DNA from: Caulobacter sp048541825
GTDB taxonomy: Bacteria > Pseudomonadota > Alphaproteobacteria > Caulobacterales > Caulobacteraceae
DNA length: 64,000 bases
Direction of reading: 5' to 3'
Assembly: GCF_048541825.1 (NCBI RefSeq)
Contig: NZ_CP183332.1
Location: 2,480,001-2,544,000, forward strand
This document shows, piece by piece, positions 25,350 through 36,192 of the stretch. Position 1 is the first letter of the stretch, and the number at the start of each line of letters is the position of its first letter. Both the position numbers and the translations under genes were made by a program. The notes beneath the pieces are model-generated. The model was given only the letters and a program-made list of their open reading frames with translations. It made no database searches and had not been told where the DNA came from.

Positions 25350-27245
25350 TCAGCCCTTGGGCGTGTACCAGATCGGCGAGCTATAGGCCCGCTCCTGGTC
25401 CTTCATCCGCACCTCCGGGCCCATCTTCACCTTGTAGCGGACGGCGTCATAGGCCACCCAGCGCGGGGTCGGGATCTCCATCACCCGCACATAGTAGAAG
25501 GCCTTCAGGGTCGGGTCGAAATCGGGGTCGGTCCACACCGTGGTCAGCTCCGGCGCGCCGATGGTGTTGGCATAGGTGGCGGTGGCCAGATCGACGGTGT
25601 CGCCGACCGAAGGGACCTTGCCGGCTGTCATCGCCCGGCGGGCCGGGTCGCTCCAGACCACGTCATAGATCTGCTCGCGGGTGACGCCGGCCTTGTCGAC
25701 CCAGCCCTTGACCATCTGGACGCGATCCAGATTGGCCCCGACCGGGTCCTTGAGGGCCGAGACGATGAACACCGGAGCCTTGCCGGCCCCCGCCTTGAGA
25801 TCGCCGCCCATCGGCACGCCGCGGGCATAGCCGGCCTTGACCCAGTTGGTCTTCAGGTCGTTGGCCGTGAAGTCCCAGCCGCCGAACACCCGCACCTGCA
25901 TGCGCGGGCCGGTCGAGGCGTAGACCTCGCGCCGCATCATCGCATCGAAGATCGCCGCGCGGGTATTGGCCTTGGCCCAGACCGCAGCATAGCCGCCCGC
26001 CAGATAGTGCTGGCCGGTACGCCCCTCGCGCGTGCCCAGATTCTGCGGCTCCGTCGCCCGGCCGGCGCGCGGCTCGACCCCGGAATGCTTGCCGAAGAAG
26101 TTGTCTTCGTCGCCCGTCGCCAGGGCGGTGTGGGAGTCGGTCGAGCCGATCATGCCCATCTTGTAGGGATTGACCCCGGTCTTGTCCTGGATCGCCAGGC
26201 CGCGCTTGAGGGCCTCGCGGACATATTCGCCGGCGAACATGTCCGGCGTCTTCTTGGACGACATGGGCAGGTTGCCCAGATCCCAGCCCGCGTCGCCGAA
26301 GCTGGCGAACTCATCGTTCGGCGACAGGAAGGGGTGAGACTCGCTGTCGCCCTTGATCTGGGTCGCCTCGACCAGCGGCTCACGGGCCGCGCGGCGGCGG
26401 GCATAGTCGGCCGACATCGGGCCGCCGTCCGGACCGGTCAGCTCGAACATCAAGCCGTTGGAGACATTGGAATTGTGCGGAATGGCCAGGGCCTTGCCGC
26501 CGGTGGTCTTCTCGTAGCCATCCATATAGTCCCACAGCATCTCGGCCGAGGTGCCAACCAGGGACGAATAGGGCACCACCTTGGAGGCCTCAGCCTTGCC
26601 ATCGCGGAACATCACCACGCGGTGCAGATTGTCGCCCTTGGGCATCAGGGTATATTCGAAACCCATGAAGGCCGTGAACTTGCCCGGGTCGTTGTAGCGC
26701 TCGACGATCGACAGATGGTCGTTCCAGATCGAGCGGGTCGCCTTGGCAGAGCGCTTCGGATCGGTGATGTCGGGCGGCAGCGAGCCGCTGGCGGCGGCGT
26801 CGATCAGTTCACCCGTCGCCTTCAGTGAGCCTGCAGGGCCCTCGTGCATCATATCATGCCAGCGAAGAAGCAGCGGATTGCGCAGCAGGAACCGCGGCGC
26901 GTCGTAGATCCGGCGCGTGAAGCCCAGGCCATCGGAGTGGTCGGCGATGACCAGAAAGTCCAGCGGCCGGGCCAGCTTGGCCTTCAGGCCGCCGGTCGAG
27001 GTCACCTCTTCGCCGCGCGCGAACCGCAGCGCCTCCTCCGAGCCCAGACGCACGCCAAAGCCGAAGGCGTCGACCGAATTGCTGGTGTGCAGGTGGGTGT
27101 CGCCCCAATAGACCCGCTCGGGATATTCGGTCTCGACGACCGCTGTCTTGGCGCCCGTCCCCGTTTTTGAACCGACCTTGTCGCAGGCGGCCAGGCCGAC
27201 GACACAGGCTCCGACGACGACAAGAGCGCCTATGGCCTTCTTCAT
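25350..27245 (-). CDS. DUF3604 lipoprotein, PHP-like hydrolase fold
   Basis: The 631-residue protein matches the DUF3604 family. It has a lipoprotein signal with LAAC, acylated Cys21 and Asp22 at +2; Asp at +2 keeps lipoproteins in the inner membrane in enterobacteria. Metal-binding motifs of the PHP type follow: YWGDTHLHTSNS (H-x-H near residue 50), VIADHSDGLG, and later IPHNSNVSNG and GMIGSTDSHTA. Conserved H and D residues suggest a di- or trinuclear metal hydrolase, but no substrate is established. ATG 27245 has GGGGGAAAA upstream; the gap 27246-27507 holds its promoter. It is the first gene of a three-gene operon with PpiC and HupE-like proteins. Confidence 0.88.
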   Translation of the reverse strand: MKKAIGALVVVGACVVGLAACDKVGSKTGTGAKTAVVETEYPERVYWGDTHLHTSNSVDAFGFGVRLGSEEALRFARGEEVTSTGGLKAKLARPLDFLVIADHSDGLGFTRRIYDAPRFLLRNPLLLRWHDMMHEGPAGSLKATGELIDAAASGSLPPDITDPKRSAKATRSIWNDHLSIVERYNDPGKFTAFMGFEYTLMPKGDNLHRVVMFRDGKAEASKVVPYSSLVGTSAEMLWDYMDGYEKTTGGKALAIPHNSNVSNGLMFELTGPDGGPMSADYARRRAAREPLVEATQIKGDSESHPFLSPNDEFASFGDAGWDLGNLPMSSKKTPDMFAGEYVREALKRGLAIQDKTGVNPYKMGMIGSTDSHTALATGDEDNFFGKHSGVEPRAGRATEPQNLGTREGRTGQHYLAGGYAAVWAKANTRAAIFDAMMRREVYASTGPRMQVRVFGGWDFTANDLKTNWVKAGYARGVPMGGDLKAGAGKAPVFIVSALKDPVGANLDRVQMVKGWVDKAGVTREQIYDVVWSDPARRAMTAGKVPSVGDTVDLATATYANTIGAPELTTVWTDPDFDPTLKAFYYVRVMEIPTPRWVAYDAVRYKVKMGPEVRMKDQERAYSSPIWYTPKG

Positions 27246-27507
27246 GATTTTCCCCCGCGCATTTTTTTTGAAGACTAGACCCAGAACCGTATCGGAAGCA
27301 CGCGGGATTTCAGCGTCTGGGCCTTCCGGCGTGATTTTGGCGCTGCGGTGACGGGTAAGCTGTGACGGTTCGCGCGATCTCCGTCCAACCGCTCGCGCCA
27401 TGCTGGAAAACCTGACACCAGCAAGGGCCAGGACCACATGAAGGGCCGAAGGACCTGGCCGGATGCATCCCAGAGGCCCCTCGCCCAGCCAGAATCGGGT
27501 CCGCCCT

Positions 27508-28614
27508 CTAACGCGAGGGGATTCGGACCTGTCCCGCCGTCCGCTCCACCAGATCCGCCAGTTCCTCGGCCGCATCCGGCTTGGCCACTGACCGCGCCCC
27601 GTCAGACATCCGCGCCAGGCGCTCGGGGTTCTTGAGCAGGGCGTTGAGGGCCCCGGCCATGGCGTCGACGGTCAGCTCGTCCTCGAAGCACACGGCCGCG
27701 CCGCCGGCTTCTTCCAGCAGGCGGGCGTTGAAGCGCTGGTGGTCGTCGGCGGCGATCTTCAGGGGGACCAGGATCGAGGGACGGCCGGCGACGGCCAGTT
27801 CGGTGCAGGTCGAGGCGCCGGAGCGGCCGATCACCAGGTGCGACTGGCGCAGATAGCCGGCCATGTCGCGGAAGAACGGGGCCACTTCGCAGTCGACCAT
27901 GGCGTTGCGATAGACCTTGCGGGCGTGTTCCAGGCTCTCGGCGCGGGCCTGCTGGAAGACCTTCAGGCGGCCGCGCATCTCTTCGGGCAGCTTGGCGATG
28001 GCCTCGGGGATCAGTTCCGACAGCAAGCGGGCGCCCTGGCTGCCGCCGGTGACCAGGATGCGTAGCTGCACTTCCGGCGGCAGGTAGGGCACGTCGAACA
28101 GGGCGCGCACCGGCGGGCGCACGGGGTTGCCGACGACGTGGGCGCGGGCCTTCACGGCGGGGGTAGCCTTTTCCAGGATCGGAAAGGCGCAGGCAACCTC
28201 GGTGACGCGAGGGGCCAGGAAGCGGTTGACGCGGCCCAGCACCGCGTTCTGCTCGTGGATCACCGTGGGGCGGCCCTGGGTCAGGGCGCCCAGCAAGGCG
28301 GGAAGTGCGGGATAGCCGCCGAAACCCACCACCACGGCCGGGTCCAGGCGCTTGAAGGCTGATCTCGCCTGCAGCACGCCCTGGGCGACGACAAAGCCGG
28401 CCTTGAGCATGCCGATCGGATCGCCGGCCTTGGCCGTGGCGGCCGACAGGGCCAGGCGTTCCTCGGCGGGGAACTTGTCGGCATAGATCGCGCCGCGATC
28501 ATCGGTGGCCAGCACCACGCGCCAGCCTCGGGCCCCGAGGGTTTCGGCCAGGGCCTGGGCAGGGAACATGTGACCGCCGGTACCCCCGGCGGCGACGACA
28601 ACAAGCTTGCTCAT
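27508..28614 (-). CDS. murG: UDP-GlcNAc:lipid I N-acetylglucosaminyltransferase
   Basis: MurG (368 residues) is the peripheral membrane GT-B enzyme that turns lipid I into lipid II. The N-terminal GGTGGHMFPAQALAE motif binds lipid I diphosphate. VHEQNAVLGRVNR and the nucleotide-binding part with ILVTGGSQGARLLSE and GRSGASTCTELAVAGRPSIL are present. ATG 28614 lies one base after the ftsW TGA. Downstream the cluster is broken by the DUF3604 operon. Confidence 0.96.
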   Translation of the reverse strand: MSKLVVVAAGGTGGHMFPAQALAETLGARGWRVVLATDDRGAIYADKFPAEERLALSAATAKAGDPIGMLKAGFVVAQGVLQARSAFKRLDPAVVVGFGGYPALPALLGALTQGRPTVIHEQNAVLGRVNRFLAPRVTEVACAFPILEKATPAVKARAHVVGNPVRPPVRALFDVPYLPPEVQLRILVTGGSQGARLLSELIPEAIAKLPEEMRGRLKVFQQARAESLEHARKVYRNAMVDCEVAPFFRDMAGYLRQSHLVIGRSGASTCTELAVAGRPSILVPLKIAADDHQRFNARLLEEAGGAAVCFEDELTVDAMAGALNALLKNPERLARMSDGARSVAKPDAAEELADLVERTAGQVRIPSR

Positions 28615-28615
28615 G

Positions 28616-29788
28616 TCAGTTGAACGCGCCGCCCTGGGTAAACTCGCCAGAGGGGCCATAGGCGCCGGGGCGCTTGCGCAGCAGGGCCAGGGCCAGGCCC
28701 AAAGTCAGTCCCATAGCCAGCATCGACGATCCCCCGTAGCTGATGAACGGAAGCGTCATGCCCTTGGTCGGGATCATGTTCAAGTTCACCGCGATATTGA
28801 TCATCGCCTGCTGGCCCACCAGCACGAACAAACCGGCGGCGGCGACCTGCTCGAAGGTGTCGTTCAGCTTCATGGCCTTCATCATGCCGCGCACCACTAC
28901 GAAGGCGAACAGGCCGATCAGCGACAGCGAGAACACCAGGCCATATTCCTCGGCGGCGACCGAATAGATGAAGTCGGTGTGCAGGTCGGGCACGTGGCGC
29001 TTCATGACCCCCTCGCCCGGCCCGCGTCCGAACAGGCCGCCGGCGTTGATGGCCTCGGCGGCGCGGGTGATCTGGTGGGTGTCGGCCTGGTCGGGGCTGA
29101 GGAACTTCTGTACCCGGGCATGCACGTGGTCGAACAGGAAATAGGTCGAGAACAGTCCCGCCACCGCAACCCCGCCCAGGCCCATGATCCAGCTGATCGG
29201 CACCCCGGCCATCCAGAAGGCGGCCCCGAAGGCCACGGTGATCAGCACGGTCTGGCCCACATCGGGCTGGATCAGCAGCAGGCCCACGGCGATGGCGTAC
29301 AGCAGGAAGGCGATCGACACCCCGGGCACCCCCTCGCCCTTCTGACCCTCGGCGAACATCCACGAGACCAGCACGATCAGGGCCGGCTTCATGAACTCGG
29401 ACGGCTGCAGGGTGAAGCCGGCGAACTGCACCCAGCGGGTGGCGCCCTTGGCGTTGTGGCCGATGAACGGCAGGGCGATCATCACCGCGATGGCCGCTAC
29501 ATAGACGAAGAACGCCGTGCGCCGCACGCCCTTGGGCGACAACATCGAGGTCCCAAGCAGGATCACCGCCGAGGCGCTGGCGAAGACGCACATCCGCAGG
29601 GCGAAATGGAACTGGTCGTCGATGCCGATCCGCTGGGCCGCCGCCGGGCTGGAGGCGAACGACAGCAGCACGCCCAGGGTGACCAAAATCGCCGTGGCGC
29701 CCAGCAGCCAGCGATCAGTCGTCCACCACCAGATGCCGATCGCCGTGCGGTCGGTGCGGGCAAAGGCGTGGGTGGTCTGGGTCGACAT
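28616..29788 (-). CDS. ftsW: SEDS family glycosyltransferase FtsW
   Basis: FtsW is the septal peptidoglycan polymerase that works with FtsI. The 390-residue protein has about ten membrane spans and SEDS landmarks: RWVQFAGFTLQPSEFMKPALI, VHARVQKFLSPD, HTDFIYSVAAEEYGL (with the conserved acidic region) and LPFISYGGSSML near the end. ATG 29788 is used; an earlier ATG lacks conserved sequence. Between it and murD lie the divergent cyclophilin gene and a repeat, so ftsW probably has its own promoter in 29789-29940. Confidence 0.95.
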   Translation of the reverse strand: MSTQTTHAFARTDRTAIGIWWWTTDRWLLGATAILVTLGVLLSFASSPAAAQRIGIDDQFHFALRMCVFASASAVILLGTSMLSPKGVRRTAFFVYVAAIAVMIALPFIGHNAKGATRWVQFAGFTLQPSEFMKPALIVLVSWMFAEGQKGEGVPGVSIAFLLYAIAVGLLLIQPDVGQTVLITVAFGAAFWMAGVPISWIMGLGGVAVAGLFSTYFLFDHVHARVQKFLSPDQADTHQITRAAEAINAGGLFGRGPGEGVMKRHVPDLHTDFIYSVAAEEYGLVFSLSLIGLFAFVVVRGMMKAMKLNDTFEQVAAAGLFVLVGQQAMINIAVNLNMIPTKGMTLPFISYGGSSMLAMGLTLGLALALLRKRPGAYGPSGEFTQGGAFN

Positions 29789-29940
29789 GCCCGGAGAGTC
29801 GGCGCGCAAGGTTAATCGAACATTGCTGCAGCGCTTGTCGGCGGGGGATATGCGGCGAAAGGCGGCGGACTTTTCGCCTGTGGATGGGCCGGCGGCGGCG
29901 CGCTAAGGGTGAAGCCGCTGTTTGCCGCCCGAGGATGACG

Positions 29941-30552
29941 ATGAAAGACGCCTGGATCGCCCGCCGAAGCCTGCTGGTCGGGGCCGGACTGTTGCTGGTC
30001 AGCCCGCTGTCGGCGCACGCGCAGAGCGCCAAGCCCCGGGTGGCGATCGAGACCGCGCTGGGCGTGATCGTGGTCGAGCTGGAAGACAAGAAGGCGCCGA
30101 TCACGGCGGCCAACTTCCTGCGCTATGTCGACAAGAAGAAGTTCGACGGCGGCAGCTTCTATCGCGCCTCGCGGGCCCGGGGCGCGCCGGCCAACGGCTC
30201 GATCCAGGCCGGCCCCTCGATCCGCACCCGCCGCTTCGCGCCCATCGCCCACGAGAGCACGAAACTGACGGGGATCAGGCACAAGGCCGGGACCCTCTCG
30301 ATGGCCCGCAACGAGCCGGGCAGCGCCACGGCCGACTTCTTCATCTGCGCCAGCCCGATGGCCTATCTCGACGCCAAGCCCGGCGCCCCCGGCGACAACC
30401 AGGGCTTCGCGGCCTTCGGCACGGTGGTCAAGGGCATGGACGTGGTGAGGAAGATCCTGGCCTCGAAGACGGACGGCGTGCCGCAGAACCCCAGCATGAA
30501 GGGCCAGATGATCAATCCGCCGGTGGGGATTGTGGGGGTGAAAAGGGTTTAG
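29941..30552 (+). CDS. exported cyclophilin-type peptidyl-prolyl isomerase
   Basis: This 203-residue protein has an N-terminal export signal containing a twin arginine (ARRSLLVGAGLLL), so Tat export is possible. The mature part is a cyclophilin domain: LGVIVVELEDKKAP, TAANFLRYVDKKKFDG, FYRASR, GTLSMARNEPGSATADFFIC and FGTVVKGMDVV. The typical active-site Phe/Met/Gln pattern is only partly kept. ATG 29941 is preferred over 29935 because GAGG is 6 bases away. It is oriented against the dcw genes and sits between ftsW and murD. Confidence 0.88.
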   Translation: MKDAWIARRSLLVGAGLLLVSPLSAHAQSAKPRVAIETALGVIVVELEDKKAPITAANFLRYVDKKKFDGGSFYRASRARGAPANGSIQAGPSIRTRRFAPIAHESTKLTGIRHKAGTLSMARNEPGSATADFFICASPMAYLDAKPGAPGDNQGFAAFGTVVKGMDVVRKILASKTDGVPQNPSMKGQMINPPVGIVGVKRV

Positions 30553-30587
30553 GGGGCGCGAAGCCCCACTCCGCCCCCTCCTCTCCC

Positions 30588-30717
30588 GTCATTCCCGCCC
30601 TTGTGGCGGGAACCTCTCTATCCGCCGCAGGTGCGGAAGGGGCGAAGGGCGCGCGCACTTCGCCGGCGCTTCGCGTGCGGCTGAACCAGGGGTTCCCGCC
30701 ACACGGGCGGGAAAGAC
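30588..30717. repeat. intergenic palindromic repeat, GTCATTCCCGCCC family
   Basis: This is a 130-bp element with ends GTCATTCCCGCCC and GGGCGGGAAAGAC (one mismatch). The interior GCCGCAGGTGCGG and CGCACTTCG arms match the copy at 7155-7286 in reverse orientation. With short flanks it fills the gap between the cyclophilin and murD stops and could end transcription from both sides. Confidence 0.85.
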
Positions 30718-30814
30718 GGTTGATAAGGTTGAGCTTCGCAAGACAGGCCCAGCGACCAGGCCGCGCCCTGAAACCCTTGGAGGCGAGCTTGCTCTGGCTG
30801 ACGGCCGCCCCCAG

Positions 30815-32230
<1,416 letters not shown>

Positions 32231-32241
32231 GATCTGGCTCC

Positions 32242-33354
32242 CTATCTCAGCTTGAGGGTGGCGAGGCCGACGAAGGACAGCATCATCGCCACGATCCAGA
32301 AGCGGATCACGACGGTGGATTCAGGCCAGCCCAGCTTTTCGAAATGGTGGTGGATCGGGGCCATCAGGAACACCCGCTTGCCGGTCTTCTTGAAGTAGCC
32401 GACCTGGATGATGACGCTGAGCGCCTCGGCCACGAACAGGCCACCGACAATGCCCAGAACCAGCTCGTGCTTGGAGCACACGGCGATCGCGCCCAAGGCG
32501 CCGCCCAGGGCCAGCGAGCCGGTGTCGCCCATGAAGATCTTGGCGGGGGGCGCGTTGTACCAGAGGAAGCCCATGCCCCCGCCGATGATCGCGCCGCACA
32601 GCACGGCCAGCTCGCCGACGCCGGGCGCGAAGTGCAGGTTGAGATAGTCGGCGAACTTGTAGTTGCCGACCAGATAGGTGATCAGGCCGAAGGTGGCCGC
32701 CGCGATCATCACCGGCACGATGGCCAGGCCGTCCAGCCCGTCGGTCAGGTTCACGGCGTTGGAGAAGCCGGCGATGGTGACGGCGGCGAAGGCCACGTAG
32801 AACCAGCCGAGATTGATCACCAGCGTCTTGAAGAACGGGAAGACCAGGCTGGTCTCCATGCCCGGCGCCATGTCTGCCTTGGGCGCATACAGGATCAGCA
32901 GCACGGTGGCGGCGATGGCGACGACGAACTGGGCGACCAGCTTCTGGCCGCTGGAGAGACCGGCCGTGGTCTGCTTGGTGACCTTGGCGTAGTCGTCCAT
33001 GAAGCCCAGCACGCCGTAGCTGCCGGTGATCAGCAGCACCACCCAGACATGGATGTTGCGCAGGTCGGCCCACAGGATGGCGCCGACGAACAGGCCGGCC
33101 AGGATCATGAAGCCGCCCATGGTGGGCGTGCCGGCCTTTTCGGTGATGTGGCGGGCGATGCCGTCGGTGCGGATCGGCTGGCCCTTGCCCTGGCGGGCCT
33201 TCATCCAGCGGATGAAGCGCGAGCCCATGGCGACGGCGACGATATAGGCCGTCAGCATGGCCATGCCGGTCCTGAAGGTCAGGTACTTCAGCAGGTTCAG
33301 CAGCGGCACGTGCTCTTGGCCGCGCGCCAGCCATTCATACAGAAAATACAGCAT
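32242..33354 (-). CDS. mraY: phospho-MurNAc-pentapeptide translocase
   Basis: MraY (370 residues, ten spans) transfers phospho-MurNAc-pentapeptide to undecaprenyl phosphate to make lipid I. The catalytic motifs are present: FMDDYAKV with the Asp pair, NAVNLTDGLDGLAI, FMGDTGSLALGG and APIHHHFEKLGW. The ATG overlaps the murF TGA by one base (TGATG), so translation is coupled. Confidence 0.97.
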   Translation of the reverse strand: MLYFLYEWLARGQEHVPLLNLLKYLTFRTGMAMLTAYIVAVAMGSRFIRWMKARQGKGQPIRTDGIARHITEKAGTPTMGGFMILAGLFVGAILWADLRNIHVWVVLLITGSYGVLGFMDDYAKVTKQTTAGLSSGQKLVAQFVVAIAATVLLILYAPKADMAPGMETSLVFPFFKTLVINLGWFYVAFAAVTIAGFSNAVNLTDGLDGLAIVPVMIAAATFGLITYLVGNYKFADYLNLHFAPGVGELAVLCGAIIGGGMGFLWYNAPPAKIFMGDTGSLALGGALGAIAVCSKHELVLGIVGGLFVAEALSVIIQVGYFKKTGKRVFLMAPIHHHFEKLGWPESTVVIRFWIVAMMLSFVGLATLKLR

Positions 33355-34742
33355 CAGCCCCGTCCCCCAAGATCAAGCGCCGCCAGAGCCTTGGCGAGAA
33401 CGCCAGCCCTGGAGCCATTCGACCCCTTAACCATCACCACGTCGCCCGGCCGGATCGCGGCCGTCAGTTCCGTCGTTAACTTTTCGGTAATCTCCGCGTA
33501 GCCGCCCCGCCGAGTCGGCGGAAGCGCCTCCCACAGTGATTTCATGTGGACGCCTGCCAGAAAGACAAGATCGACGTTGGCGGCGTCCAGCGGGCCTGCA
33601 AGCTCGGCGTGAAACCGGGCGCTGCCCTCGCCCAGTTCGAGCATGTCGGTCAAAACGGTGATCCGCCGGCCCGCAACCTTGCGCGCGCCCAGCGTCGTCA
33701 GGGCCGCCTGCATCGAGACCGGATTGGCGTTGTAGCTCTCGTCGACCAGGGTGAAGGCGCCGCCGTCGATCTTGACGATCTTCTCGGCGCCGCGCCCCTC
33801 GATCGGCTCGAAGCTGGCCAGGGCCTGCAGGGCGATGTCGCGCGAGACGCCCAAGGCTTCCAGCATCAGCAGCACGCACAGGCTGTTGGGGCCCCAGTGG
33901 ACGCCGGTCTGCAGGATCGGAAAGCTGATCGCCTCGCCGCGCAGCTTGACCGAAACCGTCGCGCCGCCGGCGTGAACGTCGAAGCCGGTCAGCTGAGCGG
34001 TGACGCCCTCCTGAGAGCCGAAGCTCCAGATGGTGGCGCCGGCCTTCTTGGCCTCTTCGCTCAGCAACTCAAACCAGGGATTGTCGGCGTTCAGCACCGC
34101 CACGCCCTCGGGCTCCAGGCCGGCGAAGATTTCGGCCTTGGCGCGGGCGACGCCCGCCTCGCCGTCGGCGAAGTTCTCCAGGTGCACGGGGCCGACGGTG
34201 GTGATGGCCACGGCGTGCGGACGGATCATTCGCGACAGCGGCACGATCTCGTCGGCGTGGTTCATGCCCACTTCGAATACGGCGCGCTCGGTGTCGCGCG
34301 GCATGCGGGCCAGGGTCAGGGGAACGCCGATGTGGTTGTTGTACGACTTGACCGAAGCGTGGGCCTTGCCGGCCAGACGCAGGCCGGCCTCGACCGCGCG
34401 GGTGACGCTGGTCTTGCCGACCGAGCCGGTGATCGCCCCGCGACGGGCCTGAGGGGCGCGCAGGCGGGCCGCCTCGCCCAGACGCTCCAGACCCCGGAAG
34501 GTGTCCTCAACCAGCACCGCCGGCACCGGCACGGGCTTGGAGACGAGCGCGCCGGCCGCGCCCTTGTCATTGGTCTGGACCACGAACTCATGGCCGTCGC
34601 GCGCGCCGGTCAGGGCCACGAACAGGTCGCCCGGCTCGATGCTGCGGCTGTCGATCGAGACGCCGGTGGCCGAGAAGTCCTGCGTGACCTTGCCGTCGGT
34701 GGCGGCGGCGATCTCTTGGGCGGTCCAGAGGGGCTCAGACAT
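33354..34742 (-). CDS. murF: UDP-MurNAc-tripeptide--D-alanyl-D-alanine ligase
   Basis: MurF (462 residues) attaches the D-Ala-D-Ala made by Ddl. It shows GAITGSVGKTSVTRAVEAGL as P-loop, EVGMNHADEI, and the C-terminal VDESYNANPVSMQAAL. Start ATG 34742 lies inside the murE end (8-base overlap). A start 12 codons further upstream is possible but would lengthen the overlap without conserved sequence. Confidence 0.96.
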   Translation of the reverse strand: MSEPLWTAQEIAAATDGKVTQDFSATGVSIDSRSIEPGDLFVALTGARDGHEFVVQTNDKGAAGALVSKPVPVPAVLVEDTFRGLERLGEAARLRAPQARRGAITGSVGKTSVTRAVEAGLRLAGKAHASVKSYNNHIGVPLTLARMPRDTERAVFEVGMNHADEIVPLSRMIRPHAVAITTVGPVHLENFADGEAGVARAKAEIFAGLEPEGVAVLNADNPWFELLSEEAKKAGATIWSFGSQEGVTAQLTGFDVHAGGATVSVKLRGEAISFPILQTGVHWGPNSLCVLLMLEALGVSRDIALQALASFEPIEGRGAEKIVKIDGGAFTLVDESYNANPVSMQAALTTLGARKVAGRRITVLTDMLELGEGSARFHAELAGPLDAANVDLVFLAGVHMKSLWEALPPTRRGGYAEITEKLTTELTAAIRPGDVVMVKGSNGSRAGVLAKALAALDLGGRG

Positions 34743-36192
34743 CAGCCATCTCCAGCGCGGCGAGGGTCTCGGTGACATCGTCGAACGGGTGGTTCACGCC
34801 GGCCACCAGCTGGCCCTGCTCGTGACCCTTGCCGGCCACCACCAGCACGTCGCCTTCGACCATCTGGGCGGCGGCGGCGCGGATCGCGGCGCGGCGGTCG
34901 CCGATCTCGGTGGCGCCGGGCGCGGCGGCCAGGATGGCGGCGCGGATCGAGGCGGGCTCTTCCGAGCGCGGATTATCGTCAGTGACGATGGCCACGTCGG
35001 CCAGCCGCGCCGCGATCTCGCCCATCAGCGGCCGCTTGCCGCGATCACGATCACCGCCGGCGCCGAACACCACGATCAGCTTGCCGGCCGTGTGAGGGCG
35101 CAGGGCCTGCAGGACGGTCTCCAGACCATCGGGCGTGTGGGCATAGTCGACATAGGCCTCGCCGCCCCGGGCGCCGCGACCCACGCGCTGCAGACGTCCG
35201 GCCGCGCCTTCCAGGCTCTCCAACGCTTTAAGCACGGCGGCGGTTTCCTCGCCGGTGGCGATGCACAGGCCAGCCGCGACCAGCACGTTGCTGGCCTGGA
35301 ACCCGCCGGCCAGCGGCAGTTCGACGGTGTAGGTCTTGCCCGCCGCCTCGACCGTCAGGGTCTGGCCGTGCGGGGTCAGGGCGCGCGAGACGAGCTTGAG
35401 CCCCTGCCCTTCGTCGCCGACGGAGAACACGCTCTGGCCGGAGGTCACGGCCGCTGCGGCGAAGACGCCGAAGGCGTCGCTGTCACTGTTCAGCACCGCT
35501 GTGGCGCCCATCGGCAGCAGGGCGTCAAACAGGCGCAGCTTGGCGTCGCGATAGCTGTCCATCGAGCCGTGATAGTCCAGGTGATCCTGGGTGAAGTTGG
35601 TGAAGCCGGCGGCCTTCAGGGTCACCCCGTCCAGGCGGCGCTGATCCACGCCGTGCGACGAGGCCTCGACCGCCAGGTGGGTGACACCCTCGCGCGCCAG
35701 ACGCGCCATCATCTCGGCGACATCGGCCGCGTCGGGGGTGGTGAGGCCGGGAGGGGTCAGTTGCTGGTCCGCAGCACCGGGCCCGCCGACCACGACGCCC
35801 AGGGTTCCCATGCTGGCGGCCTTGTGACCGAGTCGCGCGAAGATCTGGCGACAGAAGCCGGCCACCGAGGTCTTGCCGTTGGTGCCGGTGATGGCGATGC
35901 AGGTCGCCGGCTGGGCGCCCCAGAACGCGGCCGAAGCCAGGGCATAGGCGCGGCGCGGATCCTCGACCTTCACGGTCGGGACCGAAAAGGTCTCCATGCC
36001 GACCGGACCCAGCACGGCGGCGGCTCCGGCGGCGATGGCCCCGGGGGCGAAGCTGGCGCCGTCGACTTTCGTGCCCGGCAGGGCGGCGAACAGGGTTCCG
36101 GGCCCGACCTTGCGGCTGTCGGCCGTCACCCCGGTGATCACCGGACTTTCGGGCAGGTCGCGGCTGAGAAGGTCGGAAAGCGTCTTGGTCAC
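34735..36192 (-). CDS. murE: UDP-MurNAc-L-Ala-D-Glu--meso-diaminopimelate ligase
   Basis: MurE (485 residues) adds meso-diaminopimelate. The P-loop is ITGTNGKTSVAGFCRQ. The motif DDNPRSEEP is the signature of the DAP-specific enzyme, where the Arg contacts the DAP carboxylate, as expected for a Gram-negative wall. The ATG at 36192 overlaps the stop of ftsI (ATGA). Confidence 0.96.
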   Translation of the reverse strand: MTKTLSDLLSRDLPESPVITGVTADSRKVGPGTLFAALPGTKVDGASFAPGAIAAGAAAVLGPVGMETFSVPTVKVEDPRRAYALASAAFWGAQPATCIAITGTNGKTSVAGFCRQIFARLGHKAASMGTLGVVVGGPGAADQQLTPPGLTTPDAADVAEMMARLAREGVTHLAVEASSHGVDQRRLDGVTLKAAGFTNFTQDHLDYHGSMDSYRDAKLRLFDALLPMGATAVLNSDSDAFGVFAAAAVTSGQSVFSVGDEGQGLKLVSRALTPHGQTLTVEAAGKTYTVELPLAGGFQASNVLVAAGLCIATGEETAAVLKALESLEGAAGRLQRVGRGARGGEAYVDYAHTPDGLETVLQALRPHTAGKLIVVFGAGGDRDRGKRPLMGEIAARLADVAIVTDDNPRSEEPASIRAAILAAAPGATEIGDRRAAIRAAAAQMVEGDVLVVAGKGHEQGQLVAGVNHPFDDVTETLAALEMADV

